Shown one piece after another: positions 42,472 through 53,633 of a DNA stretch of 64,000 nt (positions within the stretch are counted from its first letter, which is position 1; every line of letters starts with the position of its first letter). A program made the position numbers and the translations under genes. The stretch comes from Gymnothorax reevesii (Eukaryota; Chordata; Actinopteri; Anguilliformes; Muraenidae), in the NCBI GenBank assembly GCA_029721435.1, contig CM056581.1, forward strand, positions 67,752,712 through 67,816,711, written 5' to 3'. The notes under the pieces were generated by a model, which worked only from the letters and a program-made list of their open reading frames with translations, searched no databases and was not told the origin of the DNA.

Positions 42472-45345
42472 CAGATACTGAATGACTCAATGGTATCTAG
42501 CTTTAAGTCAAGCCTGCTCTTGAAAAAACCCAAGCTCTCTGCCTCAACAATATGCTCAGGCAAGCTATTCCACATTACTCTTTGGGTGAAGAAATATTTC
42601 CGAATATCAGTGCTAAATTTGCCTTTGGTCAACTTCCGTTTGTGACCCCGAGTTCTACTCACAACACTTGGTCGAAGGAATTCTACATAAATCACGTTGT
42701 TAATCCCTTTAACATATTTAAAGACCTCAATCAAATCACCCCCGAGTCTCCTTTTCCTAAGACTAAAGAGATTAAGGATCTTGAGCCTCTTCTCGTCGCT
42801 TTCATCTTTTATACCTGGAATAAGCTAAGTGGCTCTTCTCTGAACTTTCTCTAGAGCCTCTATCTTTCTTGAAGTATGGTCCCCAGAACTGTACACAGTA
42901 CTCCAGATGTGGTCTAACGAATGTGTTGTACAAAAGAAGCATCACTTCCTTAGATTTGTACTCAATACTTTTGGCAATGTATCCCAGCATCCAATTTCCT
43001 TTTTTAACTGCGACGGCACCATGGCTAGAGCCTGTGAGGGTTTGGTCAACAATCACTCCCAGATCTTTCTCATGTGCAGCACATTCCAGTTTTAAACCTC
43101 CCATGAAGAAATCTCGTCTAATGATTTTATTACCTACATGTACAACTTTACATTTCGCTAGATGAAATTTCATTTGCCACATTTCTGCCCAATTCTGGAT
43201 CTATCCAAACCATCCTGAATCGCTTTAGTGGACCCGAAACTATTTCCAAACCCCCAAATTTAGTATCATCTGCAAATCTAACCAATCTGCTGTCAATATT
43301 CCTATCAAGGTCATTAATATAGATGAGGAACAGCAGGGGTCCCAACACCGATCCCCGGGGGACGCCACTCCCCACCATACCTAGCTTAGATGAGATACCA
43401 CTGACCACCACTATTTGTGTTCTGTCCTGTAGCCAGTTTTGAATCCACTCCAGAATACCTCCTGTCACTCCAATGGAGCTCATTTTAAAAATTAGGCTCT
43501 TATGTGGTACTGTATCAAATGCTTTCTGAAAATCCAAGTATGTGATGTCATAAGCCCTGCTCTGGCCATAAGTCTTGGTGGCTTCCTCAAAAAATTACAG
43601 AAGGTTTGTCAGGCATGACCTTCCCTTACGGAAACCATGTTAGCTATCCCTCAAGATACTGTTACGTTCAAGAAATAAGTCCAGCTCATCTTTTATGATA
43701 GATTCCAAAATTTTGCACTCAATGCAAGTTAAACTGACTGGCCTGTAGTTTCCTGGCTCTGTACGTTCCCCTTTCTTATATATTGGTATTATATTTGCCC
43801 TGTTTCCAATCATTTGGTATTTCTCCAGTTTCTAAAGACCGTCTGAAGATGGCGGATAGCGGCTTAAAGATGATCTCACTAACTTCCCTGAGCGCTCTAG
43901 GATATAAGCCATCAGGACCCGCCACCTTATCTGCCTTTAGTTTATGCAACTTGTCTAATACTTCGTTATCCCGAACCTCAATTTCTGCTAAATAATCTTG
44001 AGCATTGGACATGCCCTCTGGCCAAATAAAAGGTAAAATTCTCAACAAAGTAACTGTTTAAGACATCCGCAATATCCCTGTTATCATATTGCAGCGATCC
44101 ATTTTTTGTGTCGCCTGCGAAGCATAACGGCACATAGGGATCACTTTGTCTGGCGTCTGTCTGTCCGTCTGTCTGTCCGGTAGTCACACTTTCAGTTGGT
44201 AGTCACACGCAGGCAACACGTGTTCACCTGAACACTCTAGTATTCTTTATGCACTTAACCTTCTCTTTGACTTTCCATTTTCTGCTACAGTACTGAAAGA
44301 TGCGCTTAGGGTTAGTTTTTGCCCCCTCTGCCATTTGTCTTTCATACAGTCCTCTAGCATTCCTCAGCTCTTTTTTGACCACAGCCCGCATTTTACAGTA
44401 TTCAGCCGTAGTGTTCTCATTGTCATCCTTCACGTACATCCTATAAAGATTCCTCTTTTCCTTCAAAATCCTACAAATACTTTTGGTCATCCACAGAGGA
44501 TTCTGCTTTTTCAGCTTACTTTTGGACACCTTTGGAATGAATCTGCATTGTGATTCAAGTAAAATCCCCTCAAATCTTTCCCACATCTCATTTACGGATT
44601 CAAAGTCCAGGAGCCTCTCCCATTTTATTTCACTTAGATATGAGCGCATCCTGTCAAAATCTGCTCCCCTAAAATTGAACATTTTTTTTTTTAAAAACAC
44701 TTTTTTAACATCCCATGAAACATCAAAATTAACAGCAGAGTGATCACGTGGCTCCAGTACCTCAACATTGCTAATTCTATCTGGGTCATTACAGAGCACT
44801 AAGTCTAAAATTGCCTTCCCTCTTGTAGGTTTATTAGCATACTGCACCAAGAAATTATCATTTATAACATCTAAAAATTCTTCCTCCCCCCTACCCTGTC
44901 CTTTCACTATTTCCCAATTGATACCAGGATAATTTAAGTCTCCCATAATAAAAGTCCCTCCATCTCTACAAGCTTGCATAATCCTCCTAAAAAACCTTTC
45001 ATTGACTGTACTGTCAAAAGCTGGTGGTCGAAAGCATACTCCTATGTTTAAACCTGTCTCATGTTTGCCAATGAGCCCGACCCAGATATCTTCACAGGGC
45101 AAGGAATTCAATTTCGGGAATTTCCTGTACATTTATGTTTTCGCTCACATTGATTTCTACGCCCCCTCATCGCCTATTACATCTATCCTTCCTAAAGAGG
45201 TTATAACCTTCTATATTATATTCATCTCCATCCTCTTCACTAAGCCATGTCTCTGTAATCCCAACTGTGTCATAGCCCTCACTAATCATTACAGCCTCAA
45301 CCACTGGAAATGTATTTTTTTGCTTCTTGCATTTAAATAAATCAT
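42472..45345 (-). pseudogene. LINE ORF2, endonuclease and reverse transcriptase
   Basis: Endonuclease: GITETWL near 45250, then the longest open piece (302 codons, 45132-44224) with FIMGDLNYPGINW and LEPRDHSAVNFDV, both typical APE-type active-site motifs. Linker: FDRMRSYLSEIKWERLLDFE and onward. RT: NEVLDKLHKLKADKVAGPDG (44000-43870), DFQKAFDTVPHKS, SGVPRGSVLGPLLFLIYIND and RFADDTKFGG (43535-43270), where FADD is the catalytic box. C-terminus: HLEYCVQFWGPYFKKDRGS and FFTQRVMWNSLPEHIVEAES. Frame changes occur near 44220, 43780, 43570, 43180 and 42800. Confidence 0.9.
44100..44226. mobile_element. short MITE-like insert in LINE ORF2
   Basis: The LINE reading jumps from KVKCIKN to NGSLQYDNRDIAD across this block, whereas the paralogous LINE at 37.5 kb reads through (CIKNKDGLQLYENEDIAD). 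The insert has inverted ends (tgtgtcgcctgcgaagc near 44107 and cgcaggcaacacg near 44207) and a gtctgtctgtcc microsatellite inside. It resembles a short repeat seen widely in aquatic animal genomes. Confidence 0.7.
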
Positions 45346-45530
45346 TTCAGGTTATTACTAATGCTCTTCCCCTTGATTTCCCATGCGGCCGCTGCTTCAA
45401 GCCGCCCACTACGCTTTGTTGCTTAAAAAGTATATCATCAATAGTGCATGTTACGCCGTCGGCTTCCATCAGGGCAGTCTGCATTTCCCTATGTGTAACA
45501 CCTACTAACCTCCCTGGCCCCCAAGTCCCT

Positions 45531-46276
45531 AGTTTAAATAATCCTCTGCTACCCTCAACATGCCCTGGCCCAGTGTAAAGGTACCCCTTCGGTTCAGGTG
45601 CAGCCAGTCAGGCTTGAACAGCTCACCCCTGTCCCAGGAAAAGTTCCAGTGCCCCATTAACCTGTACCCCTCTTTCCTACACCAGGTTTGTAGCCACATG
45701 TTAAACCTCCAGATAAAATTCCGCTTTCATGTGCTTGCACGTGGTACCGGTAGAATCCCGGAGAACACTACTGTTGAGGATCTGTTCCTAAGCTTACCAG
45801 CTAATTCCACAAATTTGTCTTGCAGAACCTCAAACCTACCCTTACCTATGTCATTTGTACCAACATGGACCATGACAACTGGATCCCTCCCCGCTCTGGC
45901 CAGGAGCTTGTCCTCACGCTCCAGGAGGTCTCTTACCTGGGCAACAGACAGGCAACACACCGTACGAGACTCCTTAGTCGCGCGAAGAGACTAAGCTATC
46001 TATTCCTCTAAGTATTGAGTCCCCCACTATCACTAACTCTCTTTTCTGAGGGTTATAGGCCAACAGGGTGCCCTGCTGCTCATCAGTCCCCTCACTCTCA
46101 GGGTCAGGCGCCAATTTGAGTTCCTGCAAGGGCCAGAATCGGTTGGACACTTCAACCACTGGAGGAGCTGTTGCTGTACGGCATGCACGCCCTTTTCTGC
46201 GCTGTCGACCTACAGTCACCCAACTTTCTCTCCCTGCTTGTCTGGGATCCCAGTACCACCCTGCTTTGGCGTACAC
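45531..46276 (-). pseudogene. LINE ORF1, SGNH-hydrolase (esterase) protein
   Basis: The minus strand shows ELVIVGDSILRGIDSLVS (block I, catalytic Ser in GDS), then, after a frame shift near 45965, REDKLLARAGRDPVVMVHVG and GTNDIGKGRFEVL (block III GxND). After a second shift near 45722 the last block reads PDWLHLNRRGTFTLGQGML with the Asp-x-x-His dyad. Such esterase domains occur in ORF1 of CR1 and L2 LINEs and are thought to act at membranes or lipids. A Ser-Asn-His set is present, but the frame is broken at least twice. A possible start lies upstream of 46276. Confidence 0.82.
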
Positions 46277-46720
46277 TCCATTTCCCTAAACGAAATACAA
46301 CTAAGTTCCTCTAGGAACTCTACTGATTGTGAACTATGTTGTGCTGCCTACTGGCCCTGAAGATCAAGGATCTTGCTCTCCAGATGCTCAATTAGCTGGC
46401 ACCAGTGGCAGAGTGGCAGACAAACCCACCCTGGAAATCTCTTTCCAAAATTGTGATCATCCTGCAACCGTCACATAGTTTTGGCCACATTTTGAACCCC
46501 CTACCTAATGACCTTACTCACCCTAGATAAAAGACAGAAGCTGAGGAACGACAATTTATTAATTTATTAACCTAAGAGGCCCTAAGCAGCAGTCACAGTA
46601 GAAACCGTGGGGAAACTATGTAAATGGATTATAAGCTTATTTTAACAGGGGCTTAGTTTCAGTTAACAGAAATGAAATACCAAATTAAGCCAAACTCTAT
46701 ATGAAATAAGCACATCTAAT

Positions 46721-47967
46721 AAGCCGACTTGGGTTTATCTAGTCCCAGTACTATTAATATACTAACCTAAAAATATCACAGGGCTTCGCTCAGAACCCAG
46801 ATAAAACAGACTGGATACAACGCCCAGGAGAAACTGGAGGAGGCGGAGCAATCCAGTAAAACTTACCATTTAAATTTCAACCTTACCGATTGGATGACTC
46901 AGTGACTGCTGCCCTATTAACTAAATACTAAATCTCAGATCCCACCCAAAAATGCAAACAGTACTTTCCTAGCTAGCTAGCTGCAAATACAACCAAGGGT
47001 AGCTGAGAAAAGAATAAAGCCCCGGTTCCCTTTAATTAAAATGAACCAAATAAACAAGTCGTTTACTATGTGAGCGAACTAAACACGGTACCTCCCCCAA
47101 CAAGTTGTCCTCAGCACTCAAACAAGCAGTTAAACTTTAATCAGCTGATCAAGGCACAGCAACTGGAGGAAAATACAAAAATAGGGTATTTCCAATGTGT
47201 TAAATCAGAAGAGCCCTTCGGTAATAATGAAATGCGAAAAGTACAAAAGTACTCGGTTCGTGTTAATATTCGAGCTTGGCAATGCGTTTATGTGGTAATG
47301 CAGTCAGGATAGAGAATAAAGGGGACTAAAAAAAACCCTGGTGAATGTCAGCATCTATTGGCTAGAAGACTGTTTGAAAGGCAAGCCAGCACGTATGAAA
47401 CCAAGTCGGGTTATAGTTAGATATCCAGGTAATTCGATAATATTCTTGGCGTTGAGAGCTTGCTAGAGTTCGTTAGCTAAATCAGCTACAGAAAAACCAG
47501 GCGACAGAACCTCAGTCCTTGAAAACAACTGTTTTACTTTGTATATCGCACAATTCACTTAGTTAGACAATTATTTAGCATTTAATTTATTCTCTAAATT
47601 TAGCGTTTATTTTACTTTACCTTTCCTGACATATGGGAGACTGAAACCCCCCCCCCCCCCCCCCAAAAAAAAAAAAAACCCCGTCGCCTTTGTTTGACCA
47701 GATTAGTGACTTAATTTGGCTGTTTGCTCACCGAGTTGTTACTGGGGGAAAAAAACGGGGGGAAGATCCTCCCTGCCCCTACTGCCAAAAAGGTTATACC
47801 TCGGGAGCAAATCGTCTAATCTCAATTATTGTTTGAGCCTTAACACTCAAATTAATTTCAGCAAATCCCGTTTACGCAAGAGTAAATCTTCAGCTTCAAT
47901 CCCACATGTCGTCTTCTCTCAACTCAGGCAGAATGATCACCAACAAACAGCACTACTGCACAACCAT
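46721..47967 (-). repeat. LINE 5' monomer, inner copy (1247 bp)
   Basis: Collinear with 47968-49105: both begin aagccg(a/g)cttg(g/a)gtttatc and share cggtacctcccccaacaag, aatcagaagagc(c/t)cttcgg, atatccaggtaattcgataa and atttggctgtttgctcacc. It contains a C13-A14 homopolymer block at ~47647-47682. Tandem 5' monomers carry promoters in some LINEs; whether these do is inference. Confidence 0.85.
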
Positions 47968-49105
47968 AAGCCGGCTTGAGTTTATCTAGTCCCAGTACTA
48001 TTAATATTCTAAACTAAAAATATCACAGGGCTTAGCTGAGAACCCAGATAAAACAGACTGGTTACAATGCTCAGGAGAAAGTGGAGGAGGGGAGGAGGCG
48101 GAGCACTCCGGTAAAATTTGCCGTTTAAATTCCAACCTAACCGAACGGACGAGTCAAGTGACTGCTGCCCTACTAACAAAACACTAAATCTCAAATCCCC
48201 AGCCAAAAATGCAAACAGAACATATCTAGCTAGCTAGCCGCAAATACAACCAAGGGTAAATGAGAAAAGAGTAAAGCCCCGGTTCCTTTTAATTAAAACG
48301 GACCGAATAAACAAGTTGTTTACTATGTGAGTGAACTAAACACGGTACCTCCCCCAACAAGCTGTCGATAAGCAGTCCTAGCAGTTAAACTTTAATCTGC
48401 TGATCAAGGCACAGCAACAGGAGGAGAAATACAAAGATAGGGTATTAACACCATGTTTAATCAGAAGAGCTCTTCGGTAATAATAAAATGCGAAAAAGAG
48501 AAAAACGCGTTAATATTCAAGCTATGAAACCAAGCCGGGTTATAGTTAGATATCCAGGTAATTCGATAATATTCTTGGCGTTGAGAGCTTGCTAGGGTTC
48601 GTTTGCAAAATCAGCTACAGAAAAACCAGGCGACAGTACCACAGTCCCTGAAAACAACTGTTTTACTTTGTATATTGCACAATTCACTAAGTTAGACGAT
48701 TATTTAGCATTTAATTTATTCTCTAAATTTAGCATTTAACTTTATTTTACTTTAACTTACTTTGCTTTGCTCCCGGGAGACTGAAACCTCCCACAAAACC
48801 CCAAAAAACCCCCATTGCCTTTGTTTGACCAGATTAGCGACTTAATTTGGCTGTTTGCTCACCGAGTTGTAACAGGGGGAAAAAGGGGAAAAAGAAGGAG
48901 GAAGATTTCTCCCTGCCCCTAATGTGACAAAGATTATACCTAGGGAGCAAATCGTCTAATCTCTAATATTGTTTGAGCCTTAACACACAAATTATTTTCA
49001 GAAAAACCCATTTACACAAGAGTAAATCCTCTGCTTCAAACCCACATGTCTTCCTCTCTCAACTCAAGCAGAATGGTCACCAACGAACAGCGCTACAGCA
49101 CAGCC
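47968..49105 (-). repeat. LINE 5' monomer, outer copy
   Basis: Second head-to-tail copy of the block at 46721-47967, about 100 bp shorter through small deletions (for example the gtacaaaagtactcggttcg segment is missing). It ends just before a plus-strand LINE fragment. Confidence 0.85.
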
Positions 49106-49145
49106 GAGAGGTCAGCAAAAGGAACAGTACTGACAGCTGTCAGTT

Positions 49146-49742
49146 ATGACCAGAGCAGGGCTTCATATACTTGGATTTTCAGAAAGCATTTGATACGGAC
49201 TAATTTTTAAAATGACCTCCATTGGAGTTACAGGAAGTATTATGGAGTGGATTCGAAACTGGTTACAGGACAGAACAAAAAGAGTGGTGGTCAGTGGAAT
49301 CTCATCTGAGCTAGGTATGGTGGGGAGTGGCGTCCCTCAGGGATCGGTGTTGGGACCACTGTTCTTCCTCATCTATGTGTGTACATTAATGACCTTGATA
49401 GAAACATTGAAAGGGAATTAGTTAAATTTGAAGATGAAACTAAATTGGGTCATTTGGCCAACATTTTTGAGTCCGCTAAAATGATTCAGGATGTTTTAGA
49501 CATTATTGAGAATTGGGTAGAAATGTGGCAAATGAAATTCAATGTAGCCAAATGGAAAGGTCTACATGTAGCTAATGAAAACATTACCCCTCATTCATGG
49601 GAGGTTTAAAATTGGAATGTGCTTTACGTGAAAAAAATCTGGGAGTGATTTTTGACCAAACCCTTACAGGTTCTAGCCACTGTGGTGTAGTACCTAAAAA
49701 GGGCCAACAGGAAGCTGGGAAATAAAGTCAGAGATATTGAGT
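49146..49742 (+). pseudogene. CR1-type LINE ORF2 fragment (RT palm)
   Basis: The plus strand gives YLDFQKAFDT-like sequence across a short gap, then TSIGVTGSIMEWIRNWLQDR, SGVPQGSVLGPLFFLIY and, after a frameshift, YINDLDRNIERELVKFEDET (the catalytic ADD has become EDE). EMWQMKFNVAKW follows. It is the same family as the minus-strand LINE beside it but truncated at both ends: on the left by the monomer boundary and on the right by a Tc1 element. Confidence 0.88.
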
Positions 49743-49744
49743 AT

Positions 49745-50750
49745 ACAGCACCCTCCATAATTATTGGCACCCCTGGTAAAGATGTGTTAAAAGCTTAAAA
49801 ATAAATTCAATTTTTATTGCAGAAGCATACTCTCACTCTGAAAATTGTAGGAAAATGTAACCTTCAACTCAAGTGAATTTTAAGGGGAAAAAAATCCCTG
49901 ACTAAGAAATAATTATTTTTCATAAAATCACCTGTTCCACAATTATTGGCACTCTAACAATTCCTAGGAATTAAATGTAATTGAATTATTTCTGTCATTT
50001 CTACAGTAGTTTACAAAGTTGATCAGAGTATCTTGGAACATTTAATTAGTAAAGCATCACTTTCTGTTACCTTGGGATATAAATATGACGTGACACAGAG
50101 GCCATTTCTCTTATCCACTCTTCAACATGGGAAAGACAAAAGAACACACCATTCAAGTAAGGCAGTTGTGTGTTGACCTTCACAAGTCAGGCAATGGCTA
50201 CAAGAAAATAGCCACTCACCTGCACCTGCCCATATCTACTGTCAGAGGAATCATTAAGAAGTTTAAAACAACTGGAACAATGGTAAACAAGCCTGGACGA
50301 GGACGCAAGGTTATTTTGCCACCACGCACAGTGAGGAGGATGGTAAGAGAAATAAAGTTCTCCAAAGCTCACTGTTAAAGAATTGCAACAAATGGAGACT
50401 TAGTGACCCCAAGATGCTACCAAAATAACCATCAGGCGCTATCTACATGCCAACAAGCTATTTGGGAGGCAAGCATGGGAAAAAACCTTTTCTCACTCAC
50501 AATCATAAACGCAAACATCTGGAGTTTGCAAAGCGGTACTGGGACTTCAACTGGGACTATGTACTTTGGTCAGATGAGACCAAGATAGAGCTTTTTGCCA
50601 ACAAACACTGTAAGTGGGTCTGGCGGAACACAAAAGATGAATATGCAGAAAAGCACCTCATGCCTACTGTGAAGTATGGGGGAGGATCGGTGATGTTGTG
50701 TGCCTGTTTCTTTTCCAGAGGCCCTGGGAACCTTGTTAGGGTGCATGGTG
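49745..50750 (+). mobile_element. Tc1-like element, 3'-truncated
   Basis: The left tip tacagcaccctccataatta is intact at a TA, followed by the full leader and transposase up to the VRVHG motif. The second and third catalytic residues and the right TIR are missing. The family is the same as at 9476-10160, which keeps the opposite end. Confidence 0.88.
50127..50750 (+). pseudogene. Tc1 transposase, N-terminal two thirds, broken
   Basis: ATG at 50127, then MGKTKEHTIQVRQLCVDLHK, the first helix-turn-helix (YKKIATHLHLPISTVRGIIK), KPGRGRKVILPPRTVRRMVRE (GRPR-like linker) and a stop near 50376. In shifted frames: HLEFAKRYWDFNWDYVLWSD with the first catalytic Asp (WSDETKIELF), CKWVWRNTKDEYAEKHLMP and KYGGGSVMLCACFFSRGPGN. 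The rest is deleted. In the third piece L-W-A has become L-C-A. Confidence 0.88.
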
Positions 50751-51342
50751 CGTGCACCACCAGTACATTGGTTGCAAAATATCCTGGTTGTCATAACAGA
50801 AGGAAGTAAGTCACCTGAGCTGCTTCCAGGATCACATAATTGAACTCCTTATGTCATGATGAGATAGGGGCAAACATTAAGTATTTGATGGCCTCAGTGC
50901 ATAACTTTTAGTTCAACCATATTGCAGAGCCAAAAACAAAGTTGTTCTTATCTGTTTCTCAAAACTTAGAATTTTGGATTTGCTTCCTTTTGTCATTCCC
51001 CATCATTATAGAGTGACAAGGTGAGAGAAGAATAGGAGGGAATGGGAGAGAGGGATAACGAATGAGACGGACAGGATTGTAGAATGAAGGTGGTATAAAT
51101 AGGACGTGGATGACTGTAGTGACCTTTTAGGCATGGTCTGGTGTTCATATCTGTGCTAAGTAAACTTCATTTATTAGAAGAAGAAGAAACTCAAGAAGTT
51201 TAAGTTTATTTATTGACTAGGAAAGGCATGAAAACTTGTGCACATGTAGGATGGGATGGAGATTGGAACAGGATAAAGGGGAGCCCCAGGCCACGTGACT
51301 CTGGTTCGGGGTACCGTCTCTTGAAATCAGAAAGGCTTGTGC
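50751..51342. other. unassigned DNA
   Basis: A purine-rich stretch (51010-51070) and an attagaagaagaagaaac word near 51173 are the only features. I recognise no element. Confidence 0.45.
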
Positions 51343-51518
51343 AATTGATGGATGTCATAGCTGTCGTAAAACTAGCCACACACACACACACACACACAAA
51401 AAAAAGGAAAGACAGCGATCCAATAAAGAAGGTGATATCCTTGGTGAATAAGTAAAGATCGTAATATCCTTAGTGAACGAATAAAAATGTGATATCCTCT
51501 GTGCGACAGTAAACATAA
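51343..51518 (+). repeat. repeat flanking the LINE tail, copy 2
   Basis: Near-identical to 38165-38341, including the (CA)n tract at 51378-51400 and the gtgatatcctt units. Similar gatatcc units reappear at 51685-51745 after the LINE tail, so the LINE tail seems to be inserted within this ~28-bp repeat. Confidence 0.88.
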
Positions 51519-51663
51519 CATAACATAACATAACATGAATGGCAAGAACAGGCCTTTCAGCCCAACTAAGCTTGCCAGTTTCTTTATACTATTGTGAATA
51601 TATCCCTTCAGATACTAAATGACTCAATGGTATCTAGCTTTAGATCAAGCCTGCTCTTGAAAT
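51514..51663 (-). pseudogene. CR1 LINE 3' end, 150-bp fragment
   Basis: (AACAT)n then atgaatggcaagaacaggcc and ctagctttagatcaagcctg, matching 42378-42525 of the large minus-strand LINE. It contains the pentamer tail, the 3'UTR and the last ~40 codons. It is extremely 5'-truncated, as usual for CR1. Confidence 0.9.
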
Positions 51664-51745
51664 CCCTCATAACATACGTAAAGACTGTGATACCTTAGAT
51701 ACGATATAAAGATGTGCTATCCTCATAAAGTTAGTGATATCCTTA

Positions 51746-53633
51746 CTCCCACCTCATGCATAAGAGGGAGGTGGACGTGCTGAGACAACAGGCCTCCGTG
51801 AGGGTAGGGACAGGAAGTGCGGGGGCGCGTGGGATATGCATAAGATGGAACAGCCAGAGTAGAAGCATTCTAGTTTCCATGACAACAATGCTCTCTATTC
51901 AGCTCATTCCTGTACAAGCTGATGCAGTCCAGGGAGCTTAACTGGAGATACTAATGATATTGCCAACCATGATCTTAAGAAGCTCTCCCTCCCTCATGTT
52001 CTCCCAACAACTCCGTTTATATACTCACATTAATATTCAAATTTAAATGAGGTTTACCGGAATGTCAAACAGATAAGTCCCAGGTTTTAAGTTAATGCAT
52101 GATTAAATTTGACAAATAAGGACAGATAACAACAAGGTCTCTGTTGTTACTTCAGAAATACCACGAAAAAATGCAAATACAGGAAGAGCAGGTGAGGTCA
52201 CAATCACATATAAAATACAACATTTTTTTTCTGGCCTGGCAAAGAACAAGATGGGTGATATAAGGCCTGGAAACAAAATACAATGGAGGGACGTACAGAT
52301 GGGCAACATGATGGAGGGAAGTATTAGAAGGCACATCTACACAACAAGATGTATCCATATATAAAATTTTGTAGAGAAATGTTAAAGGATTTAAGAGTTT
52401 TGGCCCGGAAAAGGTACGTGACGGACGGATAGATGGACAAACATGCGGATGGACAACAATCATCCCTATACCCCACGCCACTTCTCCCGCCAGTGAGGGA
52501 TCCCCATTGAAAAAGCTGAAAGTGTTTGGGCGAAATAAGAGCAAAGGAGCTCGCGTTTCTGAATAAACGAAAGGCTTAAGTTCCAGAAATGAAGCGAGCA
52601 ACCAGATAGAAAAGAAATCTCAATAAAAGAGAAAACCAACAAGGCACCCAACAACAGTGCCAAATAACCAAAAGAAGCTAAGCTTCCCAGAAACAAAGGA
52701 TATATATATATAAATCGGCAAACCCCTGACTAGAAATATATCGAGCCGAAGTGAGCAAAGTCAAATCAAACACTCCAGCAAAGGAGGCGTGATGACTTCC
52801 GGCTTAAATAGACTCCGGGAAGAACCGCCCAGGAGTAATCAGCCAGCTGGGTAAAAAAAAGATATCATCAGGGACGAGAGTAACAAAGAAAGCAAAAAGC
52901 ACATAGCAAACCATGACAATCAAATGGAGCGGCTATACATTTGTAAAACTTCAAGCCCATTTTAAATTCTAGTGGAGATCCAAAGGTTTCTGACAATCCC
53001 AAATATGTCCATGGGAATAACAGGGAAATGTGTATCAAATATGTACTTGATATAGATATTTCCATTTGAAGTAATGCTGTGACCATACAAACATTGCGCC
53101 CTGGGTTTGAACAGTTTTCTCAATAGAAGGAATCTCAATTTTCTCAAAGTGCAATGCAGCTTCAGTGAAGCGCTGAGACCAGCAGATACAGAATATTTGC
53201 GCGTCATTGTCCTCCAATAAGAAAAAATTAATCATGTTAAATGCTTTTAAGGGAGATCTTAAGGGGAAAGGCAGGGTATAAGGGGTTAAGTATGTTTCAG
53301 TGTTAGGCCTTGACTGGGACAAGTGAGATTTCTTACAAGAATATAAGAAATATATTTTACATAGACCCAGGGGCGTGCTGGGGATCCAATTCAGGCCGGG
53401 AGACTACCAAGCAAGCAGGCCACTGAAGTGTTGCAGTGGACGCAAAGCGCGCGTGGCGAAAAATTTGTGGGGGGTTTTCTTAAAAAAAAGATCACTTTAG
53501 GCAGCATTTAGAGTTGTCATAGCAACTACAACAACACTATTAGACTGACAGCCACACAAACAACACTCTATTAAACACAACCATGAGAACAGCTCCACAC
53601 AGTCCTCCATACCATACCAGATTTGTCTTCTCT
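51746..53633. other. unassigned DNA
   Basis: No transposon end or protein motif was recognised with confidence. A short (TA)n run lies near 52701. Minus-strand open frames at 52152-52601 and 53035-53322 lack domains, and the latter might be a decayed retroelement. Confidence 0.4.

Larger units (their letters stand above)
42383..49145 (-). mobile_element. near full-length CR1/L2-clade LINE, decayed
   Basis: Read on the minus strand: two tandem 5' monomers (49105-47968 and 47967-46721), a leader, ORF1 with an esterase domain (46276-45531), ORF2 with apurinic-type endonuclease and reverse transcriptase (45345-42472), a short 3'UTR, and a (TTATG)n-type tail at ~42400-42383. At ~6.8 kb it is unusually complete, because CR1 copies are generally 5'-truncated. 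Several frameshifts and a ~120-bp MITE insertion make it inactive. A Gypsy element has inserted in its tail. Confidence 0.88.

Noticed and set aside
52152..52601. 149-codon minus-strand frame as a gene
   Set aside because: It is hydrophobic, low-information sequence with a non-ATG-like start context and no family resemblance.
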